A stretch of DNA of 64,000 nt from Rhabdornis inornatus (GCA_013397075.1 VWZS01002957.1:310968-374967); one strand, 5' to 3'. Positions 27,131 through 39,357 are shown, numbered from the stretch's first letter. Numbers and translations are program-made. The notes: generated from the letters alone by a model not told the origin.

Positions 27131-28497
27131 AGTATGTTAAAGTTTGCAAGTGGTTTATTGACCCCTGACTGGTAAGGAGTTTCCTCAAGGCTCTGGCCTC
27201 TCAGCATTGCAGGTGAATTATTTTCCCTGGAAAGCCAGCAGGGCAGCCCAGGGAGCTGCTCAGGGCTGTGTCCCAGAGTGTCTCTGTGTGACTCCCACCT
27301 CTGCAGCATTCTCCATTTGCCCTCCTTCTCCTCGCTGCCACAGACCCAGCACTGAGCTCTGCTCAAACACAGATTCTATTTTCAGCCCTGCTGCGTCTGC
27401 CCTGACAGGGGCCTTGGACAAATCACCTCTCTGTGTGCTGCAACCTTCTCAGTGATGAGATAAGGATAATAATTCTGATTTAGATGACACGTGTATTCTC
27501 AACAATAGAGTTCAAAATACTTTACTGTTCTATATTAAGCACTGAAATAGTGCTGTGGGCTCCAAAACCACCTCTCCTTCCCTCCTTTCTCCTACTTGCT
27601 GCTCCACACAAAAACCCAAACAAGTAGGTCCTCAGCTGGTAAGTTTTATAGGTTTTGATATTTCATAAAATGTAACTTACAGAATATGAAGATGTTAACA
27701 TTTACTTTATGGGGTGGGCAAATAATAGGATAAACCAGCTGGGAAATGATGGTCTGTGAAGTAAAACAGTGAAAAAGGAGGGAGAAAGGATCAATTCCAG
27801 GAGGGATCATGAGTTAAATCTAATTGTTCTTCTTGAGGATACATTTCTGCAAAATTGATCAAATGCAGTTGTGCAAGATAAACTGTGTTACAAGCTTGGT
27901 AAGCTAAGTGAAAGGATATCAGGAACAAACAAAACCTGCTTTAATGCCTGAGACAAGGCTCTTAGTTCTCTCTGGACACTTGTGAAATGAATTCTCATGG
28001 TTTCATGTTTAAATTTCCATTAAATTAAAAATTAGAAGCTATTTATGAACTTTGAATAAATGCTTCTGCATTTTACCAGTGCCCAGGATCCAAAGCACAT
28101 GCAAATTCCACAGCTGCAGGCAATCAAGGCACCACAATGCCAGCAGCAAACTTGTCTTCTTGCACATGGAAATCCATATAATGACACAGAGTCACCAAAT
28201 GTACCCACAGATTTACACAGTCACACTAATGAAGATATGCTGATTTTAAAAAACAAAAACAGAAACATCAAAACCAAAAGAAGACTAAAACTTTATTCAG
28301 GAGAATTTGTATATAAGCAGTTGTAGAGTTGCAGATTCTGGGCACTCTCCTCCTCCTGGAGCCACAAGTCTAAAGCTGCTCTAGAGATGCAGCTTCCCAT
28401 AAATCCATCCCTGGAAAGCAAGCACAGCCTTCTACTTGGGCTTTGTGAGCTTGGGAGTGCAACACCTGAATTCCTGCTGCTAAAGTTTTCAATTAGC
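27131..28497. other. Intergenic, no gene recognised
   Basis: I saw no repeat family and no conserved ORF between the microsatellite and the next CR1 fragment. Confidence 0.5.
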
Positions 28498-28642
28498 AAG
28501 TGGAATCATGGAATCTCAGAATCCCAGAATGGTTTGGGTTGGAAGAGACATCAAAGTTCATCCTATTCCTTGGGCAGGGACAACTTCCCCCAGCTCAGGC
28601 TGCTCCAAGCCCTGTCCAGCCTGGCTGTGGGCACCAGTAGTG
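28498..28642 (-). mobile_element. CR1 LINE 3' fragment
   Basis: The segment reads GGAATCATGGAATC, AGAATGGTTTGGGTTGGAAG, then GGGCAGGGACAACTTCCCCC and CTGTCCAGCCTGGC. This is the reverse strand of the CR1 3' end, relatively well preserved. Confidence 0.9.
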
Positions 28643-31108
28643 ACTGAGCAAAAAAAGAGCTTATCTGAGAGTGCAGGCACTAAACCAATAAGAGTCTGTT
28701 CAGTTAGAACAACAGGCTAATCAAGATGATAAATTCATTTAAATAGATCATTTAGTCACTCAGAAGAGGTACAAGTACACCAATGTATCTGTGCATCTGA
28801 AGTATTCAAAGAACAGTGACTTAGCAATTACCTGCTCTCAGAGACAACATTCCTAAAGTGCTCATTGGCACTGAAAGTATTTTAAGTTAGTAGTCTTTAT
28901 TGCTTGAATTCAGCTGCATAGTGTGCTGGGGTTTTGAGCAGCTGCAGGTGCTGGGAAAAAGATTCACTTTAAATATTTTATTTATCTGGAATGAAACAAC
29001 CTAAAAAGTTAATAACAGACTTAGCACAGCCCTAGCTGTTCAGGCAGATGGAATGAGAGACATTTATAATGGTAAGAGAACTTCTGAAGCACAACTGAAC
29101 ACACAGTACTTGAGACCTGGTGTCTAAGAACTTTATAGTCAGATTCCAGCAGCAAAACAAACTGGCTCACACGAAGATTCACCATTTAACCTGAAAGATG
29201 ATGCAGAACTTAAGACAACTTCCAATTTCAAAGTTAGATTACTCACAGGAAACCTTCCTCTCCCTCCTTGCTATCTTCTCCCAGAGCTTTATTCTGCACA
29301 TCCAGGCTCTCATAAAACTGGGAAATGAAGACATCGTTTCCTTTGCCAGTCTCACTGTGTTATGCAAACCTACTGATGTAGTAAAAGCTGTCTTCTACTT
29401 CTCTGTATCTCATTTTCATGCATTGCCCAACACCTTCAGTGCTGTGCTTCTGAGGCTTCTTCTCAGAAACTGTGAATTTATTTTACTTTCAGAGATTTTT
29501 GCCTTCTTATGTACTTTTACCGAAATGATAATTCTTCAGGAACTCACTTTAGAAGACTCTTTCTCTCCTCTCTCATCAAATGTTAGCTTCAAGTATTTCT
29601 AAATTTTGGCTGTTAGTCTTAACTGGAACTATTCCAATCCTCCACAAGCCTCTAAGTCTTCATCTTGTGAGCCTAAGAGGCAAAATTCTGCTTTCTCTTG
29701 CAGAATTTAATTTGGAAAAATGTGAGCTGTACAACTAGATTATTCATATTCTACAGACTCACAGAACCTGGGAAGAGTTTGGGATGGAAAGGACCTTTAA
29801 AAGTCATCTAATCCAAATCCCTTCCATATAGCATATAATATATAATAATATAATATAATGGCTTATATCATGCAATGGCTTGCCAGATCATATGAAGACA
29901 CATTTTTGTGAGTGCTCTACCAATCCAAATATTTCAAAGTTGACACTAATAATTTTAAAAGCAGCAAGACTGAAAGTTCTGTGGAAACACAGCAGGTGTT
30001 TCACATGGAGTCAAGGCACTTCCTGTGGGGTCACCAATTACCTGGAGAAGGGGGTGATGCTGGTGCACACTGGGACACCACAAAGCTCACCCCAGTAAAA
30101 CACAATTGCCTAATTCCAAGTGCACAGGATTCCAAGGATGTTTCATTTAGACAAGTAACATGAACAGCTTGCTCTCTGCTGCTGACTGCCCTTTCTAAAA
30201 CCACGACTGCCTCAAGACCTGGCTTTACTGCTGACATTGTTTCATTAGAAGAAAGGCTGCACCTCAAAGATTATTTGGCAAGAAGAATGGGAAAATAAAT
30301 ATTTAAGGTCCTATTCAACACTGGGTTCTATATATAAAGTGGTTTATTTTGTTGCTGAAACCAAAGAGATTTTATTCACGATAGCAATCACTAATCATAA
30401 CAGCAGGATGCTATTTGAAGATAAGCCCACATGCAAAAGCCAGAATGAGCTGTGACACATTTACAATAGCATTCACAAAAGGCATTCTCCTCCGTAATTC
30501 TGCCTGTTTGTTGTAGAGCACATTCAATGACTTTTAAAATGACATTTGACAGATTTCATGAAACTATGTGTTCATCCCAGTATACAGTCCAGCTCTATCA
30601 AAATAGCTGCTCTTACACCTCCTGGGCAAATCAACCAAAGCACAGAGAAAGCTTCCTTTGGCAAAATATTAAACTCCTTTATTGGGGTCTGAATGACAAG
30701 GCGTAGTTGTTGAATAAGGTTGCAAATATTTTTGAGTAAGTCTGAAGGATGTGAAGCCATCACTGCTGGGCTGTAAGGGTGTTATTACCTAAATGAAATG
30801 CTATTTGCCCAAAAGCCCTGATTTACAGTGTTGGGAACCAGGTGCTCCTGTATCATTAGATCAGCTCACCTGCTAAGGCAGAGGGAAGGGAGCTGCTGGC
30901 ACCGAGGAGCAATGCCCAGAGAATGTGTATTTGTGTACACAAAGCTGCTGAGTTCAGGGAGGAGGCCAGACACAGGTATAAGAGACACAAAAGATGCTGC
31001 TCAGTTTGGAAGGAAAACTGCTCACTCTAAGGGTTTCCTGGAGTAACAGACTGGGGCAGGCAATGATCTCTGCTCTCTGACCAGGGACAGGACGCAGGGA
31101 ATGCCTGG
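28643..31108. other. Intergenic around a CR1 fragment, no gene recognised
   Basis: This AT-rich stretch contains the short CR1 at 29755 and the TATAATA run after it. A 134-codon ORF at 29198-29602 is hydrophobic but has no family signature. Confidence 0.5.
29755..29825 (-). mobile_element. CR1 LINE 3' fragment, short
   Basis: The segment reads CACAGAACCTGGGAAGAG, then GGATGGAAAGGACCTTTAAA and CATCTAATCCAAATCCCTTC. It is followed by a TATAATA-rich stretch (29826-29868). Confidence 0.75.
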
Positions 31109-31325
31109 AGCTGTGTCAGGGAGGGTCAGGTTGGAGATCAGGGAAAGGATCTTCCCCCACAGGGTTCTTCCCCAAGGAATGGGCACGGCCCTGAGGCTGC
31201 CAGAATTCCAGGAACAACATCCCAGGGATGCTCAGGGTGGGATTGTTGGGGTGTCTGGGCAGGGACAGGAGCTGAACTGGGCCCTGTGGGTCCTTTCCCA
31301 CTCAGGATATTCTGGGATTCTGTAA
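31109..31325 (+). mobile_element. CR1 LINE 3' fragment
   Basis: The segment reads GGGTCAGGTTGGAGATCAGG, AAGGATCTTCCCCCACAGGG, and near its end TGGGTCCTTTCCCACTCAGG with ATATTCTGGGATTCTGTAAA. This is the sense-strand 3' end of CR1. Confidence 0.88.
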
Positions 31326-32174
31326 ATATAATTTTTACCTAAAGTTCACTGATATCAAATGTTCCACAGTTAAAACTGTGGCTTAGGGTAATTCCAAATG
31401 CATGAACATGCTGTCTTTCCCCTCCCTCCTCCACTTAGGAGGGAAACTTCACTGTCCAGTGCTTTCTACACCACCTACTTCTGTGATTCACTGCTGGAAC
31501 AGGATTCCCCTTGGGAAATACTACTTTGAAAACACTTGGTGTATTTCCACCCTATTTTCACTGTGTTTCATGGAACAATAGCTTTTCTTATGTCAATCTT
31601 ACTGCTTGATAAGTCACTGCATTGAAGGTGTATTTACACTTGTACCCAGCTCACCCAGCCCTGCAGGCTAGGTCACTCACCTGGGTCAAGGACACAAAGC
31701 ACTTCAGACATTTCCTAAACAGCAACTGAAAGAGTCGGGATAAAAGGAGAGAATATTGTGAAGCAGAGGGAGTGATTTACCATCACTGCTGATAATATGA
31801 AGCTGTGATTTGCTAAATCAGATCACAGAGTGAGGACTAAGAGGGTTCTCTGACCTTACAACTCAGCACTGCTTTTTAACTTACTCATAATTCTGGCATT
31901 TTGCACTGTCACTGTAACCCTAAATCTAAAAATCAGACAGAAGTGTGATCTGTACCTGTCTGCTTTTAGAAGCACACTCAGTAAAGCTGGAACTAAAATG
32001 AAATTGCTGTATCATGTTTTATGCCTAAACTACATTCTGCTCTCTCAGCACCCCCAAGACAGCTCTCAGCAAATTGTTCATAATAATTTAATGAAATAAT
32101 TTGAGAGTGGTAGCAACTACTATCTACTTCTTCAATTATCTCAATTCATCAATCTCCTCCTGCTGAAGGAGGTG
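31326..32174. other. Intergenic, no gene recognised
   Basis: Nothing was identified in this stretch between the CR1 fragment and the solo LTR. Confidence 0.5.
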
Positions 32175-32180
32175 GAATCT

Positions 32181-32528
32181 TGTAGCTGTTGGTTAGGGAT
32201 TTAACCCTTTGGAGAGGCGGAAATAAGACACACAGCTACATGGTCCCTCTCAAGATAGGAAAGAGACAACTTTATTCTAAAACACCTTGCTTAAGTAGAG
32301 CCTCTTGCAACTCCAGGGACAGAATACAGCTGATTGGTCCAGAGAAAGTGACACCTTTTCACAGGCCTTGTCACGTATCCACCAGGTGTCTTATCTTTGT
32401 TATTAATTCTTCTCTTATGTTTACATTAGAGGAAAACAGCTAGCTTTGGGAAAGAACCCTGGCTAAGCCTGAGAAAATTGGACTGGAAAAACCCTCACAA
32501 GAGGTTTTTCTAGGCCTGAACAGCCACA
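32181..32528 (-). mobile_element. Solo LTR, ERVK-like, copy B, perfect 6-bp duplication
   Basis: The 348-bp element runs TGTAGCTG to AGCCACA. It is flanked by identical GAATCT at 32175-32180 and 32529-32534. It aligns along most of its length with copy A at 7370-7741. On the minus strand it has GACCAATC (CCAAT type) and AATAAA at 32271-32276. The TATA-like box of copy A is degenerate here. A 6-bp duplication is the habit of class II (ERVK-like) elements. No internal genes are attached. Confidence 0.92.
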
Positions 32529-33156
32529 GAATCTCATACCAGAGACGCAAAAAAAATCACACAAAGGTCACATCTTTTGTAGTAGGGGAGGAGTATGGAA
32601 ACTGCAGCAATGGTGATGATAATCTGTGTAACACAGGTTCTTAGGGCCCCAGCAGCTCAGTGATGCCTTAAAAAAAGCAGCATGCCCAGAACTAAGAAGT
32701 CAGGCACCAAAAAAACCCAGTAACACCAACAAAACCCCCACAAAACACTCCAGCTGACCTTTAAACATCTCCACTAGATCAGTATTTTTACAACACTATC
32801 AAAATAATCCTCAGTTCAGCTGCTTATTTGGAATTCACTTCTGGCATTGCAAGGAGGATGTTCAGCCTTCAATGTTTGCATACTTGCTGAAAACACTTCT
32901 TTGTTTGGCAATTTTATTAATTTTCCTCCCATGCAAGAACCAGCTGGAAGAGAGAATGCACCAGCTGGGGTCAGATGCTCGGGACAACAGAGTTCTCTTT
33001 TCTTCACAAGAGATCCTTAATTGTGCTGGAATCAAAGGCTATTTATTTATATTGGCCAGTCTTAACCCCGCATGAAATGAAATCTTAATCTAGCAAATGA
33101 GCAAACGCCCCAAATATCCACCAGGACACGGCCACGGCTTCAGATCCAAAGATGAC

Positions 33157-33770
33157 TGTGGAGAACCACAGCCTGCCACGGCTCCACCCGCAGCCTTGCC
33201 CTGCAGGGATGTCCCTTGAATGGGATGTCCCTTGAATGGGCTGTGATTAGCTTATCTCAACCCTCCAGGAAGGATGCTCCTTAGGTTGGCACACCTTTTC
33301 TTATCATGGTGAGCTATCCCTGAAAACTTCAGTGATGCCACCATGCCCTAGTACCCATGTTAACCCTTTGTAACCCATTGGTCTTTCCCCCTTAGTACCA
33401 CCCTTGCTTTCCCCCATAAAAACCCCAGTTTTCCTCCCAGTTCTTTAGGGAGCTGTTGTCCCTGGCTCCCTTCACAGAGCTGCTGGATAATGAAGGAATC
33501 TCTGTGGAATCTCCATACGACACTGCAGTCTCTCTGTCCCTGACTCGGCCTGGGATGGCCTCTCAAGCAGAGCTGGAATCACTGAGCTGATCTCACTGAG
33601 AGCTGATCACTTGTGGCCACGGCCACCGCTTGCTGAGGCTTATCTGGCAGCTAGGACACCTGCCAGAAGATCCCCTAGAAGGCTGTCCCTTGTGGGATTC
33701 TCTCTCTGGGAAGGTTGGCAGCTTGCCGGGTCTGGAGCATCGATCTCCACGGACCACCTAGCAGCCAACA
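33157..33770 (+). mobile_element. Solo LTR of a second retroviral family
   Basis: The element is about 614 bp from TGTGGAG to CCAACA, flanked by GATGAC (33151-33156) and CATGAC (33771-33776). Inside it has ATTGG (inverted CCAAT) near 33378 and CATAAAAACC (TATA-like) at 33415, about 35 bp apart, a promoter-like layout. A 16-bp unit GATGTCCCTTGAATGG is duplicated near 33208-33239. The poly(A) hexamer appears mutated (AATGAA near 33489). The ends are inferred and could shift by a few bases. Confidence 0.7.
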
Positions 33771-33776
33771 CATGAC

Positions 33777-35751
33777 TACTGAGGCATGAGGAAAGAAAGT
33801 TTGGAAAGATAAACATGCAGAGGAGTAATGACAAAGTACTGAGGCCAAATCAGCTTTATTGGCTGTGTTCAGTGCCTTGACCAAACTGTGTGCAGCAGGA
33901 GAGTTCAGGAGCTGGTAAAGGCTGGATCATAACACTGAAACTCCAGGATTCTTAATATTCTTCTAAGGAGAGGTTTGACCCAGCTTCCACTAAAGACAGG
34001 CTAATTGGCTTTTATAGAAAAAGATAATTGAAAGCAGACTTTTCCTTAATTAAAAACAAAACAAAACAAAAAACAAACAAAAAACCCCCTAAAAAACAAA
34101 AAAAAAAAACAAAAACCAAACAACAACAACAACAACCACCCCCCAAACAATATAAAAGCATTTTTAGCGAGTTAGTATTTCAAATAACCTTAGCCTGTTT
34201 GATGGCCTGGTGCCTTCTTAACTACATTTTGGGAGACATAGTTTCTTTGTTATCTTTATACATTTTGAAAAATAACTCTTTTGGTGCCTCTTCTATTTAT
34301 GACTCATAATAACACAAGTGACTCATACTGTCAAATTACAAGCTATTACTTTGGATAATTATTTTTTTCCCTTCCTTTTGGATAAAATATGACAGTTGTC
34401 ACTATTTTTTTACTAAGGACAACTTTCTACTACTTCAGACGTTCTCAGAACTTTATTTTCTAAGTAAAGCATATGACACAATAGGCAAAAGCATGTCCCA
34501 CCTCTTGTCTCTCTCACAGATAAATACATGTGAAATAGAACAATTATTTTAAACTAGTTCCAGAACTTCCGAGCTTATTGATCAGTAAACTGAATTTCAA
34601 TCACCAGATTTTATCTAGACAATACTGCTTTTGTTTGATTTAAAGATGGTCTCTCTAAGCCATTAGCACACGCTGGCCTAAAATTATTTACCTGGGCTGC
34701 CCTTGGCATAGGCAGCCTCAAGATCTCCATTGCAGGGATTTCTGGTCTGACCCTCCAGTGAGGTTTTGTGGTGCTTTCCTATCCAAAGTGTGAAAGGATG
34801 CCCCTAGGTGGGGATTGGCTTGCATGGAAATGAAATTAAAAATGAGGAAAAGGTCACAGAAGACACCCTGGCATATCCATAAGCACAACAGCTTGAAATA
34901 AATTTATTTACGCTAAATGCAAAAGTAAGGTCTGAGATAAAGCTTTGAACTGAGCAGAATGGGAACAGCACTTTAAAACACAATTGGCAAGAAAGAAGTG
35001 AGACGGGAAAAATGAATGACTGGGTGAATTATAAACATGTACACAATGTCTGCTCCATGGAAAACAGCAACTGCAGCTCCCAATCTGCTCAGTGATTATG
35101 GCAAAGCAACGGAGGGAGGCAGCATTCAGAGCAGGGCAGCACGAGGCTGTGCTGAGGGGTGAAGATGGTAGAAATTGCAGGAAATAGTTTATTGACAAAC
35201 AAAGCTCTGGAGCAGGCCACAGCACCTGGGATAAAACCAGCCCTGGAGATGGAAAGGACAAGTGCTATGAGGGAAGAGATGGAAAGCACTGATGGTACAT
35301 CTACAGCTCAATGCAGTGGTGATAAATATGAATCAAGGAGAAAAAACAGTTTCCCATTCTTGTTTCAATTTTGCAAGCTTCAAGAGAAGGTCCTGGGAAA
35401 GTGTGTGCCTAATTTACAGAGAGGTTTCATGGAAGTTAACAGATGAAAAGTGAACCCAGCTTTATTCAAACTGAAAATAAAGCAAGGGGTTTTGAATTTT
35501 GCCAATAAAACAACAACAACAAAAAAGAGTATTTAATGTCACCCAAAGACTTTATGTCAGATAGTCATCACTTGCTAAATGCCTTTTTTTCCAGCTTAGA
35601 AATTAATGCATTTCCTCAAGAGCACAGGGGCTGTGTTGTGGAGAACACAGGCTGGAGTTTATGGCCAGATAAAACCTTAAACTTGAAATTGATACAAAGA
35701 ACAAACAGCTGGAAAGGAATGGTTTTAATCAAATCACCACTACTACACAGA
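33777..35751. other. Intergenic, with an A-rich tract
   Basis: An A/C-rich low-complexity tract lies at 34047-34147 (AAAAC and CAA repeats). The remainder is AT-rich and shows no gene. Confidence 0.5.
34047..34147. repeat. A/C-rich low-complexity tract
   Basis: It consists of AAAAC units, A runs, a CAA run and a terminal C6. It may be a decayed poly(A) tail, but no element is visible to its left. Confidence 0.9.
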
Positions 35752-35756
35752 CTGAA

Positions 35757-36032
35757 TGTCTTAGGTTGCAGTATGGGATGTGACCAAAAGTATGTATTCT
35801 ATCACCATCTGTTGAAATCAGCTAGGGCAGTGTTCCTTATCTCTGTGGGAAATATNAGTCCTTTGTAATATTGTACTTCTATTTTAATTTTCCTAATAAA
35901 GAACTGTTCTTCCTATTTCCATCTCTTTGCCTGAGAGCCCCTTGATTTCAAATTTATAATAATTTGGAAGGAGGGGTTTTACATTCTCTATTTTAAAAAG
36001 AGGCTCCTGCCTTTCTTGGCAGATACCTAACA
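35757..36032 (+). mobile_element. ERVL-like solo LTR, with one unresolved base
   Basis: The 276-bp element starts TGTCTTAGGTTGCAGTATGG and ends ACCTAACA, flanked by CTGAA (35752-35756) and CAGAA (36033-36037), a 5-bp duplication with one change as expected for ERVL. AATAAA lies at 35895-35900 after CTAATAAAGAACTGTTC, a motif familiar from avian ERVL LTRs. The only N of the window is at 35856 inside it. The element may be internally shortened there. Confidence 0.85.
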
Positions 36033-36037
36033 CAGAA

Positions 36038-38070
36038 CCATAAAGCTAAATACACCAACAATATCTCTAGTTGCCTTACTAGAAAAAAAAACAAAACACT
36101 TTAAAAGAGAGGAATTCATGTACCTTGCCTGTTAACCAAACACTATCTGTCTCCAGGGCTTCTCCAAGGAGAGTTCCTGCATGGGGCAGACTGTCCCTGG
36201 GACACAAGGAGACACAGCCTAACAGGTACCAACACAGGTGCAGGCAGTGCACCACATCTGTGTGTCTAACTGGGGAAACTGGGATGGGGAAACTCCCCAA
36301 GCTTCCTGGGGAGCCGTGTACTAAGAAATTGTCAGAGCACGCTCACAATGACTGGTATGTCCTTATGAATGCCAAAATCAACCACCAAATAGGAAAGGTA
36401 AGAATACCTTCATCTGCAAGCAAATGCAGGGGTTAGCCCAGAGGCTGGATTGACACCTGTAAAACTTCAATCCTTCATACAGAGTACAAAAGGCAGCTAA
36501 CATGCTGCCAGGAAAACCTTCCCCTGCAGCACCATACCATAATCCTGGCTGCTCATCAGAAAGAGCTCTTGGCTGAAAAGGTGTATACAATGTTTCATTC
36601 ACCATCTGCCTTCCTTTTTAAAAGGGGTAGATGGAGAAATCAAGACTAGGCCGTGTTTGGGATGTTGTATTAGGGAGCAGATTGACTTGAAGACCAAGCC
36701 TTGCTAATCTAGCTGAGTAACTCCTTAGACACAGCTGCTGCTGGGCAGGGATTTTCTGGATGCAGGAGCCAGCCTGGCACAGCAGGCAGGCTCCATGTCC
36801 CTGTACCAGGGAGGGACCCCCGAGTACCCCGAGCCAGCGCCTCATGGCAGGGCTCACTTCCAGCTCCTGAGGGAAAAACTTCTTTGGGTTCTCTGCCCAA
36901 GGATGGCAGCTCTGAGGGGGAGGCCTCTGCCCGGAGCAGATCCCGCAGTGTCCAGCACGGGCACTGCCAGGAACACAGATCTGCCACGGAGCCCTCCAGG
37001 CTGTGGGGACAGCCCAGGGCACTGGCTCAGTGATTTCACTACTCACTGCTTGGGTCTGCTTGGTTTATTTTTGAAAACAAAAACCTCTCGGCCCTGTACC
37101 AGCACGAGGTGATGAAGCTGCTGTTGCTGGCCCACACCAAATCTCCTGCTGGATGGGAAGGGACTGAGGCTTGGGCCTGAGCTGGCACTGCTGGGTTACT
37201 GAAAAACTCACACCTTTCAACTCACAAAAGGCCTGGACCTTGGAACAGACACGTCCCTGGCAGCCTTTCTCCCTCTCAGGGGAGCAAACAGTCAGGAACA
37301 AGCAGTAAGTGAACAGGGGGAGAATTCAGCATTAAATGCAAAATCCCCAAATCTCTTCTCAATCAATTAAGAAAAAAAACCAAACCTCTACATTGGCAGA
37401 AACATGCTCAGAAAAATTTATGCCCCCGAACCCCTCCTGGCCCCAGGAACGACCCCACAGGTCAGAGGAGCTCCTCAAGGCAAAAGCCTGGTTGTTGCTT
37501 GCAGGAGGTTGGCTCCTCAGTCATACCAGCTCCCTACTTCATACTTTTTTTTTCCTTGCCAGGAGACTGCAACTACTTGCTTAAAGAAACGAAATAAACA
37601 GCAAGCATTTGCCAAAGTAGTCCCACCACTTGGAGCAGTTTGTTTTTCAGAACATTCACTGCCAGACTGCTGAATGGGAAAGAGAAGCAACAGCAGAGCA
37701 TAATCTCTCCTTCAAGCATTTCTGAAGAGCTTATCACATTAGTGCTGAAATATTCACAGCCCTTTGGTTTCTTGATGAATGGAAGCGGAAAAAAGATCAC
37801 ATCTTTCCTTTAAAACCCAAATGAACAAAATGGGAAGTTTGAACAAACCTAGAAAATTAAGAGCTGCTTCTACAGTCATCACTGATTTCAGCAGGGATTG
37901 AAGATGCTTAGTGAAAACTGGGAGAAATCCGTAACAACAAATACTAGTTGAAACATTGTCAAAATATTTTAAAACATTACATTGTCAACAAAAGGAAAAA
38001 TTAAGACTGGAAAATCATGATTGAGAACACTGAGGGGCTGTAGGAAGTGAAGTTCACACAACAGCCCAGA
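36038..38070. other. Intergenic, downstream of NUP210
   Basis: A GC-richer patch with several CpGs at 36.78-37.03 kb could be a regulatory element, but I see no gene. The right end merges with the probable NUP210 3' end region. Confidence 0.5.
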
Positions 38071-38255
38071 GCTAAATTCTAAACAGCCGAACCACAGAAA
38101 ATTCATCAACAGCAAAATAATCTTTAAAAGCTTTATTAAATAATACAGATTCAAATAATATAGTCCAGTGCTAGATTCTGAACAGCCAAACCATAAGAAA
38201 ATTCAAAATAAAGGAGTCTTAAAAAGCTTTAATACAGGTTCAAATTATTATCTAC
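38071..38255. repeat. Diverged tandem duplication carrying poly(A)-like signals
   Basis: The segment from 38071 (GCTAAATTCTAAACAGCC) recurs from 38169 (GCTAGATTCTGAACAGCC). Matching blocks follow: CCA.AGAAAATTCA, TCTTAAAAAGCTTTA and ACAG.TTCAAAT. The copies are about 98 bp apart and clearly diverged. Each copy has a poly(A)-type hexamer on the minus strand. Confidence 0.7.
38132..38137 (-). promoter_or_regulatory. Distal poly(A) signal AATAAA of NUP210
   Basis: This AATAAA on the minus strand is followed by AGC and an AT-rich stretch. It sits in the second (gene-sense) copy of a tandem duplication. The corresponding site of the other copy, at 38228-38233, reads ATTAAA, the commonest variant signal. 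Confidence 0.4.
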
Positions 38256-39351
38256 ATCCAAACGGGCCTTTTTAAGTAGTACTAGCACTTAAGGCACAAT
38301 TTCTCCAAAATTAGCCAGCAAGTTAAACAAGACTCAATACAATGACATGTAACAATCCTTTTGTTTTTAACACTATGTGCTGTGTGAAACAAAAACTCTA
38401 TGCCATGCACTGGACCTGCACTCCATTCATCTATTTGCCTGCATAGTTCTGCACACAAAGAATTCTGCATGAAGTGTTTTGTTATTTCACTCTCCTTATG
38501 GTCCTCAGGACAGTTCAGACAGCCAGAGTATTATTCACATTTAAAACTGGGATGCTTGTTATATGTAAACAAAACCATTCTCTGATAGCTGCAAAACCCT
38601 GCTCACAAATAAAAGTGACTGGGATGTGATTCTATCCTCAAAATAAAGCATTCCTACCAGAAGAAAGGTCCACTTTAGAAGGCACATGCTTTCACATTCC
38701 CAGTTCAAAAAAGTGCTTACAGTACCAAGGAATACTGCAGTTGTACCCAAAGGAAGCCACACTAAGTTCTGGGTTTCTTTTTTTCCTTTTTAAATTGCTG
38801 TTGTAAGAAAACTTCCAAATTATTCACAGTTGTTCCAGCATTCCTCATGCTAAACCAGCATATCGTGCTGCTGAATCCCAGTGTAAGGCTCAATATAAGA
38901 ACTTATCAGTGCAATACATTCCTGAGTTCTTGGTGCACAAAATAAAAACTAGTTCTTCGAAATATACAATCCTTCAAATTTTTGGCTCATATTTCATCTG
39001 TTTTTCTAATTTCCCTTTTTTAAAAATAGGTCATTAGAAAGAAATCTGATTTTTTAAAAAGTAAATTAAAATTGTTATCACTCTAACTTAGATATAACTT
39101 CTAGCTGCTTGAAGAGTGTAAGAAAGCCAGATGAGCATGAACGCTGCTTTTTGTGCAGGCAGCAAAAAACAACAGATAAAACAAGCTTTTGAGAATTGAA
39201 GCACTAACATTAAAAAATAAACTCAAAGAGCCCTAAATATTAAAAAAAAAGAAATAAATAAAGGACCTAGTTATATTCCAGAGCAAATCTGAATTGCATC
39301 CCGACTGCTAAAGTTGCTGAGCTTGCTAAGGCACTGAGTTGTGTATTTACT

Positions 39352-39357
39352 TTTATT
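39352..39357 (-). promoter_or_regulatory. Proximal poly(A) signal AATAAA of NUP210
   Basis: The plus strand reads TTTATT, which is AATAAA on the gene strand, 33 nt downstream of the TAG. The position is close but usable. No strong GT-rich element follows directly. Confidence 0.4.
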
